A stretch of DNA of 64,000 nt from positions 9,154-73,153 of the forward strand of contig JAWLCP010000003.1 of assembly GCA_041687115.1 (NCBI GenBank), given 5' to 3'. This DNA is from SKLM01 sp041687115. Its GTDB lineage: Bacteria; Chloroflexota; Anaerolineae; B4-G1. Below are positions 36,085 through 43,230 of the stretch, in pieces. Each line of letters begins with the position of its first letter. Position 1 is the stretch's first letter. Position numbers and translations under genes: made by a program. Below the pieces are notes generated by a model, which worked only from the letters and a program-made list of their open reading frames with translations, made no database searches and was not told the origin of the DNA.

Positions 36085-37425
36085 CTACGCCATCTTGTAG
36101 AGCTCGGTGTGGACACGCTCGCGGACCTCCGCGCGCATCTGGCCGCGTGAGACGGCCAGCTCCTCCAGGGTCCGCTCCACCGCCTCAAGCATCGGTATCG
36201 GGCCACACATGAAGAAGGTGCATTCCCTGAAGTCCTCGCAGAGAAGGCGCTCCAGCACATCTCTATCGATGAACCCGCTCTCGCCCCCCCAGCCCTCGGG
36301 CGGGTTCTCCAGCACGTGGATGACCTGCAGGTTCAGCCTCTCCTCCAGGGCCTCAAGCTCCTCCCGGAAGATAATCTCCTCCCAGGCCGGATTCCCGTAG
36401 AAAAACTGTATCCGTCGATCGTCGCCGCGGTCGGCTAGCGTGCGAAGCATGCTCATGACGGGCGCGGAGCCGATGCCTCCGGCAATGAGGATCAGGCCAG
36501 CTTCCGGCTCGCGGTACAGGTCGAAGGTGCCGTAGGGGCCGTCAACGTAGACCCTTGTCCCGACGGGGACATCCCCGATGGTGGAGGTGAAATCTCCCAG
36601 CTCTTTGATGGCGAAGCCAATCTGTTCCGGGCGCTCGGCGCTGGAGGCGAACGAAAACGGATGCTCCTCGATGCGAAAGGGGGAATGTCCGACAGACAGC
36701 CACGCGACCTGGCCGGCCTTGAACGTGAGACCCTCGTGGCCTTCCGGTTCGAGAATGAGGGTCCAGGTCTTGCCCCGCTCCTCGATGACGTCGACCACCC
36801 GGTATGGGTGCTGCAGGAGCGTCCACGGCTTGATGACCCGGATGTAGACGATCATGGCCCCCCAGATGACCGCCAGCGCGATGACGAGGCCGCGCTGCAC
36901 CGGAACGGAGGTGTAGTAGTTGACGTTCAGGATGTGGTAGAGGGCGAACCCTATGACGCCGACCGAGAAGGCGTCGTGGAGCGTGCGCCAACTCTCGTAA
37001 TTGAGGCCGAGGGCAAGGCGCCTGACCGACGTCAGAACCAGCACCAGCAGGATCACTACGGAGGCGACCCCGGCGCGGGCGCGCCACGGCGCGGTGAAGA
37101 CGTTGAGGAGTTGAAGCGTGTAGGGGTTCTGGACGAATAGGATCAGGGGATGGGCCAGGGTCACAAGGAAGGCAGCGATGGACAGGCGGTGGTGGAAGGC
37201 GTAGAGGGTATCGGGCGGGAACACCTCGCTGAGAAACGGCAGGCGGGCGGTGGGGATGAACTGAAGGCCCATGAGGGAGAGGCCGGCGAAACCCATGGCG
37301 GCGGATAGCTCTCGCCAGAAGGTACGGCCCTCCGGACGGGGCGCCAGCAGAAGGACCAACAGCGGGGCCAGCGCGATCACAAAGTAGATGGAGATCCAAT
37401 AGAGCTGCTTCGTTCGTCGTTTCAT
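36085..37425 (-). CDS. Ferric-reductase-like transmembrane NAD(P)H oxidoreductase
   Basis: A 446-residue flavocytochrome. About six transmembrane helices fill residues 1-220. Histidines placed for haem ligation are in 'YAFHHRLSIAAFLVTLAHPLIL' and 'LHDAFSVGVIGFALYHIL'. A ferredoxin-reductase module follows: FAD motif 'EEHPFSFASSAE' (about 262), NAD(P) motif 'GGIGSAPVMSMLRTL' (about 321) and the terminal 'FFMCGPIPMLEAVE'. It moves electrons from cytosolic NAD(P)H through FAD and haem across the membrane to iron, oxygen or a redox protein. The ATG at 37425 is chosen because everything upstream in frame is unlike the family. It is divergent from a pentahaem cytochrome c gene, a plausible partner. 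Confidence 0.85.
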   Translation of the reverse strand: MKRRTKQLYWISIYFVIALAPLLVLLLAPRPEGRTFWRELSAAMGFAGLSLMGLQFIPTARLPFLSEVFPPDTLYAFHHRLSIAAFLVTLAHPLILFVQNPYTLQLLNVFTAPWRARAGVASVVILLVLVLTSVRRLALGLNYESWRTLHDAFSVGVIGFALYHILNVNYYTSVPVQRGLVIALAVIWGAMIVYIRVIKPWTLLQHPYRVVDVIEERGKTWTLILEPEGHEGLTFKAGQVAWLSVGHSPFRIEEHPFSFASSAERPEQIGFAIKELGDFTSTIGDVPVGTRVYVDGPYGTFDLYREPEAGLILIAGGIGSAPVMSMLRTLADRGDDRRIQFFYGNPAWEEIIFREELEALEERLNLQVIHVLENPPEGWGGESGFIDRDVLERLLCEDFRECTFFMCGPIPMLEAVERTLEELAVSRGQMRAEVRERVHTELYKMA

Positions 37426-37480
37426 TGGGATTATCCTATGGTCACTGTGACGCCCGTGCTGGCGCGGTCGTCGGCGGTAT

Positions 37481-37508
37481 TTGAGTTTTCGTGGAGTTAG
37501 TATATACT
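37481..37508 (+). promoter_or_regulatory. Promoter for the multihaem cytochrome gene
   Basis: -35 TTGAGT (37481-37486), 16-bp spacer, -10 TATACT (37503-37508). The predicted start near 37515 gives a leader of about 74 nt. Confidence 0.55.
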
Positions 37509-37588
37509 GCTTGAGGTCCTTCGGCAAATCGGAGTGGGGCTGGGCGGTCGTTTCACACTGAAAGAGATAGGGAGGGAGAGGGGGAGAC

Positions 37589-38677
37589 ATGAAGTGGCCT
37601 AGAGGCGTCGTTGTCGGCCTGATCGTGGTCGTCATTGGCGGTGTGGGGGCCTGGGCGTACGGCTTCTTCGTCGCCCCGGAGTCGGTGGAGGAGATTAGCG
37701 CGAAGTGGACGCTCTCCGGTCATGCGGATGGTGAATCGTACTCCTTCACCCGTTGGGATGATGAGGAACCCCCCGAGATCCCGAGAGTCTGCGCCAAGTG
37801 CCACAGTATGGAGGGGTACCTCGACTTCGTGGGGGCCGACGGCTCGGCTGCGGGCGAGGTGGATCGCGCTGTCCTGGGGGGATCCGTGGTCAGCTGCCGC
37901 ACGTGTCACAATGAGCCGGCGCACCAGATGGCGGAGGTCACCTTCCCCTCGGACATCACGGTGGAGGAACGCACCAAGGCGGCGAACTGCATGCAGTGTC
38001 ACCAGGGGCGGCAGTCGACGCCGGACATAGACGAGGCGCTGGCCGGGCTGGAGCCGGACGTGGTCTCCGATGACCTGGGGTTTGTCAACGTCCACTACGC
38101 CGTCGCCGCTGCGACGCTGCTGGGTGGCGACGCGCAGGTTGGGTACCAGTACCCCGGGAAGTCCTACGTGGGCCGGTTTGAGCACGTCGAGGAGTACGAC
38201 ACGTGTATCGAGTGCCACGATGCCCACAGTACGTTCCGCAATCCCGACCAGTGCAGCCCCTGTCACCTCAACGTCGTGGACCGCACCGATCTGCGCGAGA
38301 TACGCGTGAGCGGTGTGGACTACGACGGGGACGGCGACGTGGACGAGCCGATCCGCGGCGAAGTGGCCTCATTCCACGACGCCCTCTACGCGGCGATTCA
38401 GGATTACGCGGCAGAGGTCATCGGGGAGCCGATCGTCTACGAGGACTCCTTCCCTTACTTCTTCAACGATCCTGACGGGGGCGAGGTGACGTTCGCCGAT
38501 CGGTACGCGTCCTGGACGCCCCGGCTGGTGCGGGCGACGTACAACTACCACTACGTGCACGAGGATGCGGGCGCGTACACGCACAACGCCAGGTACGTGC
38601 TGCAGCTGCTGTACGACAGTATGGAGGATCTGGGGCAGGCAGTGCCCGTGCAGATGGAGGGTTTCGTGCGCCCATGA
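37589..38677 (+). CDS. Pentahaem membrane-anchored cytochrome c
   Basis: A 362-residue exported cytochrome. An uncleaved or cleaved N-terminal transmembrane segment (residues 6-27) is followed by five CxxCH haem sites: CAKCH (about 69), CRTCH (about 103), CMQCH (about 134), CIECH (about 206) and CSPCH (about 221). The last third has no haem site but contains a Ca-loop-like 'DYDGDGDVDEP'. Distal ligands may come from the many other His. It should pass electrons outside the membrane. A strong GGAGGGAGAGGGGGAG precedes the ATG. The neighbour on the opposite strand is the ferric-reductase-like protein, hence a possible extracytoplasmic electron chain. Confidence 0.88.
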   Translation: MKWPRGVVVGLIVVVIGGVGAWAYGFFVAPESVEEISAKWTLSGHADGESYSFTRWDDEEPPEIPRVCAKCHSMEGYLDFVGADGSAAGEVDRAVLGGSVVSCRTCHNEPAHQMAEVTFPSDITVEERTKAANCMQCHQGRQSTPDIDEALAGLEPDVVSDDLGFVNVHYAVAAATLLGGDAQVGYQYPGKSYVGRFEHVEEYDTCIECHDAHSTFRNPDQCSPCHLNVVDRTDLREIRVSGVDYDGDGDVDEPIRGEVASFHDALYAAIQDYAAEVIGEPIVYEDSFPYFFNDPDGGEVTFADRYASWTPRLVRATYNYHYVHEDAGAYTHNARYVLQLLYDSMEDLGQAVPVQMEGFVRP

Positions 38678-38701
38678 CCAGGGCCTGACTGCACAGCGCC
38701 G

Positions 38702-38800
38702 GCCCGGCGAAGGACCCGATGCGACATCGGGGAGGGCGTGATTATCTGGCAGGCGCGATCAGTTCTGGGCTCAGATACCGCTGCTGGTCCTTCGCCGGGC
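38702..38800. repeat. 15-bp inverted repeat with nested hairpin between convergent genes
   Basis: GCCCGGCGAAGGACC (38702-38716) is the exact reverse complement of 38786-38800. Inside is a second perfect stem, CCCGATG-CGA-CATCGGG (38715-38731). It lies between the converging cytochrome and PepSY-like genes. It may act as a bidirectional terminator or be a dispersed repeat; there is no T-run. Confidence 0.6.
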
Positions 38801-38828
38801 TCTTGGTGACGGATTCCCGGGCGCGCGC

Positions 38829-39599
38829 TCAGTGAGCATCCTCGGACTCGATCATCTGGGCGAAGGCTCCATGCCAAGTGTGGTACCAGACCTGCCCCGT
38901 GGTCCCGTGGACGCTGAGCATACCCTCGATCTCGCCGTCCTCCAGCGTGTGAACGGTGTAGTAGCCATAGAAGGGAACGGCGTGCTCCTCCACCGTGACC
39001 CCGGGGCGGTTGGCGTCCAGCCAGCGTTGGGCGATCGCCAGCGCCTCCGCGTCTGAGATCGCGTTACGCCCGCTGGAGCCACCCATCATGGTGCCTCGCC
39101 CGCGCATGCCGTAGCGGGCGTTCCACATCATGTTGGGGCCCATCTCCGGGCCGACCGCGCCGGTCCCCTTATCCAGGAGCAACTCCATGGCGCCGATGCC
39201 CGTGTCGGGTTCCCGGGCGATGGCATAGAAGTTGAGCTCGAATTCCATCACTTCGACCACCTCGAGCTGGTCGTAGCCCACCGAGGCTAGATAGCGCTTC
39301 ACGTCCTCGTGGGCCTCGTCGATGGTCAGCAGACCCGGGGGCTCCAATTGCCGACCTGCGTCGTCTACGCACGCCGGGCCCCGGGGGGTGCCCCAGGGTG
39401 TGGCCCGACCGGGCATCATGGCAGGTCCTCTGCCGGACTCCCACTCACAGTCCTGCGTGGCGGACCCTGTGCCGAGCGCGTAGGAGGGCGCGGCGGCCCA
39501 AAGCTGGCGGCCCCACAGCGCCCAACCCGCGGTCAGGCCGGCTACGACGAGCGCCACCACCACAAAAATTCCCAGACCGATCCAGAGCGTTGTTCTCAT
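38829..39599 (-). CDS. Exported PepSY-like protein, Met-rich
   Basis: A 256-residue protein with an N-terminal signal-anchor ('GLGIFVVVALVVAGLTAGWALWG'). It then has a Gly/Pro/Met-rich linker and two alpha/beta segments of the PepSY type ('TIDEAHEDVKRYLASVGYDQLEVVEVMEFELNFYAI' and 'SDAEALAIAQRWLDANRPGVTVEEHAVPFYGYYTVHT'). A Met/Gly stretch ('MRGRGTMMGGSSGR') separates them. Such proteins act outside the membrane; Met clusters suggest, but do not prove, copper contact. GAGGAGGGGAC precedes the ATG. The assignment to PepSY is by pattern and is moderate. Confidence 0.6.
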   Translation of the reverse strand: MRTTLWIGLGIFVVVALVVAGLTAGWALWGRQLWAAAPSYALGTGSATQDCEWESGRGPAMMPGRATPWGTPRGPACVDDAGRQLEPPGLLTIDEAHEDVKRYLASVGYDQLEVVEVMEFELNFYAIAREPDTGIGAMELLLDKGTGAVGPEMGPNMMWNARYGMRGRGTMMGGSSGRNAISDAEALAIAQRWLDANRPGVTVEEHAVPFYGYYTVHTLEDGEIEGMLSVHGTTGQVWYHTWHGAFAQMIESEDAH

Positions 39600-39811
39600 G
39601 TCCCCTCCTCATACTCCCTCCCTGACTCGACGGCGTTTCGCTGAAGCTCGGCCAACACCTGATATCTGGCTCCGTGCTCTGCGATTGGCGCGGTCACGTC
39701 TGGCGCCGTCGAGGCTCAGGTAAAACTCTCCCAATACTGTGCTTTGAGTGTACCACGCACGGTGGGCGTCGGGGAGCGCTGTTTGGCGGGGGGGCGTGAG
39801 GGAGAAACGGC

Positions 39812-41269
39812 CTATGTTGCGGGCGAGGGCGTAGCCTCTCCAGGCTGGGCCGGGAGACGGACGGTGATGCGCGTCCCCTCGCTCGGCGCAGTGCGGACGT
39901 GGAATGAGCCTCTAAGCAGCGTGGCCCGCTCCCGCATCCCCATGAGCCCAAAGTGCCCGGCCTGGGTGAGGACGTCGGGACGCGGCGGGAGGTCGAACCC
40001 CACACCGTCGTCGACCACGGACAGGACGATCCCCCCGGCAGTGGAGCGCACATGCACGGTGATGGTCTCCGCATGGGCGTGCTCGACGGCGTTGTTGAGC
40101 GCCTCCTGGGCGATGCGGTAGGCGGCGAGCTCGACGGCAGGGGCGAGGCGCTGGTAGTCGGCTTCCTTCTCCAGATGCAGCCGGGCCTGGGTTCGGTCGG
40201 CGGCCTGGCGCACCAGCATCTCCACCGCGGGGACGAAGCCCAGATCCTCCAGGTAGGGCGGGCGGAGTGCGCCTATGATGCGGCGGAGCTCCTCCACCGT
40301 CTCCCGCTCGGCGCGGCGAAGGTCGGCCATTAAGGAGCGCGCCTGTTCCGTCTGGTCCCGCTCGATCAGATGTTGAGCGCTCTCGGCCCGATGCCCGAGA
40401 GCGATGAGATCCTGGACGGGTCCGTCGTGGAGCTCGCGGGCCAGGCGGGCCCGCTCCGCCTCCTGGCCCTCGGTGAGGGCGGTCAGATAGTCGCGCACGC
40501 CGGCCTGGTAGCCGCGAATGCGCTCCGCCATGTCCGCCAGGGCGCGGTGGAGGTCCTGGATTTCCTGAACGCCCATGGCGAGGCGACCCTCAGCCCCGCC
40601 GGTAGCCATAGACGAGAGATCGCCCCACGATACCTGCTCCGCCGCGTCGGCGAGAGCCCGCAGAGGACGTATGATCGTGCGCCAGCCAAATGTGAGGATT
40701 AGGATGGATACGACGGCGGCGCCAACGGCCGCGGCAGGGGCGAGGCTAGAGAGTCGGAGGATGGGCCCGACGATCTCATCGACTGGCTCCTGGATGAGTA
40801 CTTGCCAGTCGGTCCCCATGACCGGGGCGAAGGCGACGAGGACCGGCCCACGGAGTTCGGTGTTGACGATGACGAATCCGTCGCGCTGCTGGAGGGCCTG
40901 GATGATCCCCTCCCCGGCGGTCAGGTCGGGTTCTTCCTGACCCGCGGAACGGGTGAGGATCTCCCGTGTGTCGCTGACGACGATGAGGGAGGCTGTTCGG
41001 GGCTGGTCCTCGAAGACGGGCGGGATGTGGGCAGAAAGCCCCTCTCCGTCGGGGCTGATCACGCCGTGGGCAAGTCCGTCCTCGATGCTGCGGGCGACTA
41101 GGCGGGCCAGGGAGAGGTCGCGGTCGGCGACGAAGTCCCGCATGGCGCGCTGGTGTGCGTAGACACCGGTGAAGGCGAGGGCGATGATGAGCAGGGTGAT
41201 GGGCAACACTGCCCACAAGAACAGTTGGAACTGGAGGCTGCGGAGGAGGCGAACAACAGAGCGTCTCAT
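39812..41269 (-). CDS. NarX-type sensor histidine kinase
   Basis: A 485-residue membrane kinase. Transmembrane helix 1 is about 15-37. An extracytoplasmic sensor follows (about 38-165), which includes 'GTDWQVLIQEPVDEI', typical of Cache/dCache-like domains. Helix 2 is about 170-192, with a HAMP region after it. The HisKA_3 motif is 'ERARLARELHDGPVQDL' (phospho-His about 299) and the HATPase has 'QEALNNAVEHAHA', 'DDGVGFDLP' and 'GHFGLMGMRERA'. The ATG at 41269 is 22 bp after the regulator stop; a TTG at 41299 overlaps it. It is the third gene of a permease-regulator-kinase operon. Confidence 0.9.
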   Translation of the reverse strand: MRRSVVRLLRSLQFQLFLWAVLPITLLIIALAFTGVYAHQRAMRDFVADRDLSLARLVARSIEDGLAHGVISPDGEGLSAHIPPVFEDQPRTASLIVVSDTREILTRSAGQEEPDLTAGEGIIQALQQRDGFVIVNTELRGPVLVAFAPVMGTDWQVLIQEPVDEIVGPILRLSSLAPAAAVGAAVVSILILTFGWRTIIRPLRALADAAEQVSWGDLSSMATGGAEGRLAMGVQEIQDLHRALADMAERIRGYQAGVRDYLTALTEGQEAERARLARELHDGPVQDLIALGHRAESAQHLIERDQTEQARSLMADLRRAERETVEELRRIIGALRPPYLEDLGFVPAVEMLVRQAADRTQARLHLEKEADYQRLAPAVELAAYRIAQEALNNAVEHAHAETITVHVRSTAGGIVLSVVDDGVGFDLPPRPDVLTQAGHFGLMGMRERATLLRGSFHVRTAPSEGTRITVRLPAQPGEATPSPAT

Positions 41270-41291
41270 GGTAGATGACCCGCGTGTTGCC

Positions 41292-41948
41292 CTACTCAAC
41301 GACGATCCAGCCGCGTTTGAGCGCCTCGGTGACAGCCTCTGTGCGGCTGCTGGCGCCGAGTTTCCCGTAGATGCTGGCCAGGTGGCCTTGGACCGTGCGG
41401 TGGCTAATGCCGAGTTCCCGGCCTACCTCGCGGTTGGTCATACCCCTGGCGACGAGACGCAGGACGTCGATCTCCCGGGGAGTGAGGGGTTCGATCTGGT
41501 CGGCAGCGCCCTCGGGGCGATGGTCCGTCGCCTGACGCACAACCTTCGTGGCGACCTCCGGGCTGAGGGCAGACTCGCCGCGGTGAACCGTGCGGACGGC
41601 GTCGACCAGCTGGTCGGCGCTGGCGGTCTTGAGGACATAGCCGTCGGCACCGGCCTCCAGGAGGGCGAAGACGTAGGGGTCATCGTCGTAGGCGGTCAGG
41701 ATGAGGACGCGGGTGTCCGGGAAGCCGGCCTTGATCCGACGCGTGGCCTCAACACCGGTGACCTCGGGCATGCGGATGTCGAGGACGGCCACGTCGGGGT
41801 GGTGGTCCTCGACGAGGCGGATAGCCTCTTTGCCGTTGGAGGCCTCGGCGACGACGTCGATGGCGGGATCGTCCTCCAGGAAGCGGCGGATGCCCTGACG
41901 GACGACGGCGTGGTCATCGGCTAGGACGACGCGAATCTGTTTGGCCAT
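41292..41948 (-). CDS. NarL/FixJ-type response regulator
   Basis: A 218-residue regulator. The receiver domain starts 'IRVVLADDHAVVRQGIRRFL' and carries the phospho-acceptor Asp in 'DVAVLDIRMPEV' (about 54) and Lys in 'GYVLKTAS' (about 105). The LuxR-type HTH is 'LTPREIDVLRLVARGMTNREVGRELGISHRTVQGHLASIYGKLG' in two helices (about 151-195). GGAGGTCCTTCC before the ATG is a strong ribosome site. It should be phosphorylated by the HisKA_3 kinase encoded next. Targets may include the promoter at about 42567. Confidence 0.93.
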   Translation of the reverse strand: MAKQIRVVLADDHAVVRQGIRRFLEDDPAIDVVAEASNGKEAIRLVEDHHPDVAVLDIRMPEVTGVEATRRIKAGFPDTRVLILTAYDDDPYVFALLEAGADGYVLKTASADQLVDAVRTVHRGESALSPEVATKVVRQATDHRPEGAADQIEPLTPREIDVLRLVARGMTNREVGRELGISHRTVQGHLASIYGKLGASSRTEAVTEALKRGWIVVE

Positions 41949-41973
41949 GGAAGGACCTCCGATCGGGGCTCGC

Positions 41974-42465
41974 TCATACAATACGGTCGGCGACCTCGGC
42001 CAGGAGCCCGGCGATGGGCGGCACGAGGAAGGTAACGGAGTACCGGATGAGGGCGGGGCGGGGATCGATGAGGGCCATCTCGACCGGGAGACGGGAAACA
42101 GACCAGAGGGCCCACGCGGTGACGAAGCCGACCACGGCGCCGATACTGGCGCCAGCCTGGTAGAGAGAGGCGACGATGGGAAAGGTGGCGTATGGGGCGC
42201 CAGGGACCAACCCGCCGACGACGCAGCCGATGAGGATTCCCTTGACCCCGGCGCGGTTGCCCAACCAACGGGAGATGAGCTCCCTGGGGACGAGCACCTG
42301 GACGAGGCCGGCCAGGACGAAGCCGACGATGAGAAGGAGCAGGTTGCGGCGCACGGTGTTCCAGGCAGCCAACAGGCCGTCCATGGCCACATTCTTCCCC
42401 TGCCGGAGCGCGATGAAGAACAGGGCGGCGGCGACGATGGTCAGGACGACGGTCGTGGTGTCCAC
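41974..42465 (-). CDS. Half-size permease (DUF318/ArsP-like)
   Basis: A 163-residue integral membrane protein with four or five helices, about half the length of DUF318/ArsP permeases. 'LLLLIVGFVLAGLVQVLVP' and 'GAPYATFPIVASLYQAGASIGAVVGFVTAWAL' match the repeated core of that family. The start is GTG at 42465 because GGAGGAGG lies seven bases upstream; an ATG at 42495 has no such site. It is first in an operon with a two-component system, so its substrate may be what the kinase senses. It may need to dimerise, since only one half is present. Confidence 0.65.
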   Translation of the reverse strand: MDTTTVVLTIVAAALFFIALRQGKNVAMDGLLAAWNTVRRNLLLLIVGFVLAGLVQVLVPRELISRWLGNRAGVKGILIGCVVGGLVPGAPYATFPIVASLYQAGASIGAVVGFVTAWALWSVSRLPVEMALIDPRPALIRYSVTFLVPPIAGLLAEVADRIV

Positions 42466-42566
42466 TGAATTGCCTCCTCCGCGTTTGGGTGTCATGTCGG
42501 TTCTCTCAGTATCGCGTTTTGTCTAGCTGCAGCGGGGTTGGGCGACGTCAGACGGTCAATGTATCC

Positions 42567-42595
42567 ATTGTAGCCTCACTCGGGCTTCTGCGCCA
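42567..42595 (-). promoter_or_regulatory. Probable promoter of the permease/two-component operon
   Basis: On the minus strand a -10 TACAAT (42567-42572, preceded by GGC) lies about 100 nt before the permease start. The -35 at 17 bp is poor (TGGCGC), which suits a regulated promoter. Confidence 0.35.
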
Positions 42596-42671
42596 GTGGT
42601 CCGAGCGAGGGGATAACGTGTGGCACCTGTGGCACCCTGGGTAGAACCGAGGTGCTGGATTGATGGGAGCC

Positions 42672-42761
42672 CCGCCCTCGGGGCGACTAGGGCCGACGAC
42701 GAGTTGCCTCGTCGGCCTGGGCGGTCCCGAGGGCGGAGCCGGTACCGGGTGTTACCGGCTC
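42672..42761. repeat. Cluster of three perfect stems (structured element)
   Basis: The outer stem is CCGCCCTCGGG (42672-42682) with CCCGAGGGCGG (42726-42736). Nested inside it is GGCCGACGA (42691-42699) with TCGTCGGCC (42709-42717). Adjacent to these is GAGCCGGTA (42736-42744) with TACCGGCTC (42753-42761). All pair perfectly, so a branched RNA or cruciform of about 90 nt is expected. It lies between a gene relic and the permease promoter. Confidence 0.6.
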
Positions 42762-42763
42762 GT

Positions 42764-43035
42764 CTAGCCGCTGTGGAGTGCCAGAGCGGTCCATAGGGCG
42801 CCGGCGAGGTCAAGGACTCCGAGCAGCAGCATTGGTTGAGCCAGGCCAGCGAGCACCATCACGGCGGTGCAGATCGGGAAGACGACCCGGCCCAGCGGCA
42901 GAAGGTCGTTAGTCGGTTCCTGGCCGCCTGGACGTGGTAATAGCCGACGATGATGACGAGCGATGCCATCACGCGGATCCAGGGTTCAGTGGTGGGCTGG
43001 AAGCCCAGGATTGTGAGCGGGAAGGGTGGGAGCCT
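42764..43035 (-). pseudogene. Frameshifted relic of a small multi-helix membrane protein
   Basis: Reading leftwards, one frame gives 'LTILGFQPTTEPWIRVMASL' then 'VIIVGYYHVQAARNR' and fails soon after. The frame shifted by one base continues 'NDLLPLGRVVFPICTAVMV', then 'LAGLAQPMLLLGVLDLAGAL', to a stop at 42764-42766. Joined near 42912 they make the last three helices of a small four-helix membrane protein. No good start codon is seen; the 5' end is also lost or unclear. The rest of the 765-bp gap (42466-43230) holds the stems and promoter described separately, plus a 60-codon frame at 43035-43217 that I cannot support. Confidence 0.5.
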
Positions 43036-43230
43036 CACCGATGCGAACGCGGCTCTGAACGCGGCCTTGTCTGGGAAGGTTTCGGTGCGCCGCCGGCGAG
43101 CCAGTCGGCGCCAAGGCCGGTGTGTCGGAGGACTCGTAGGCCACCTGGGGTGTCAGCCGCGCAGATGAGGCCGTCCTCGACGATAGGGGCACGGATATCT
43201 GCTTCGGGTAACTGCATCGTCGAGCCTCGG

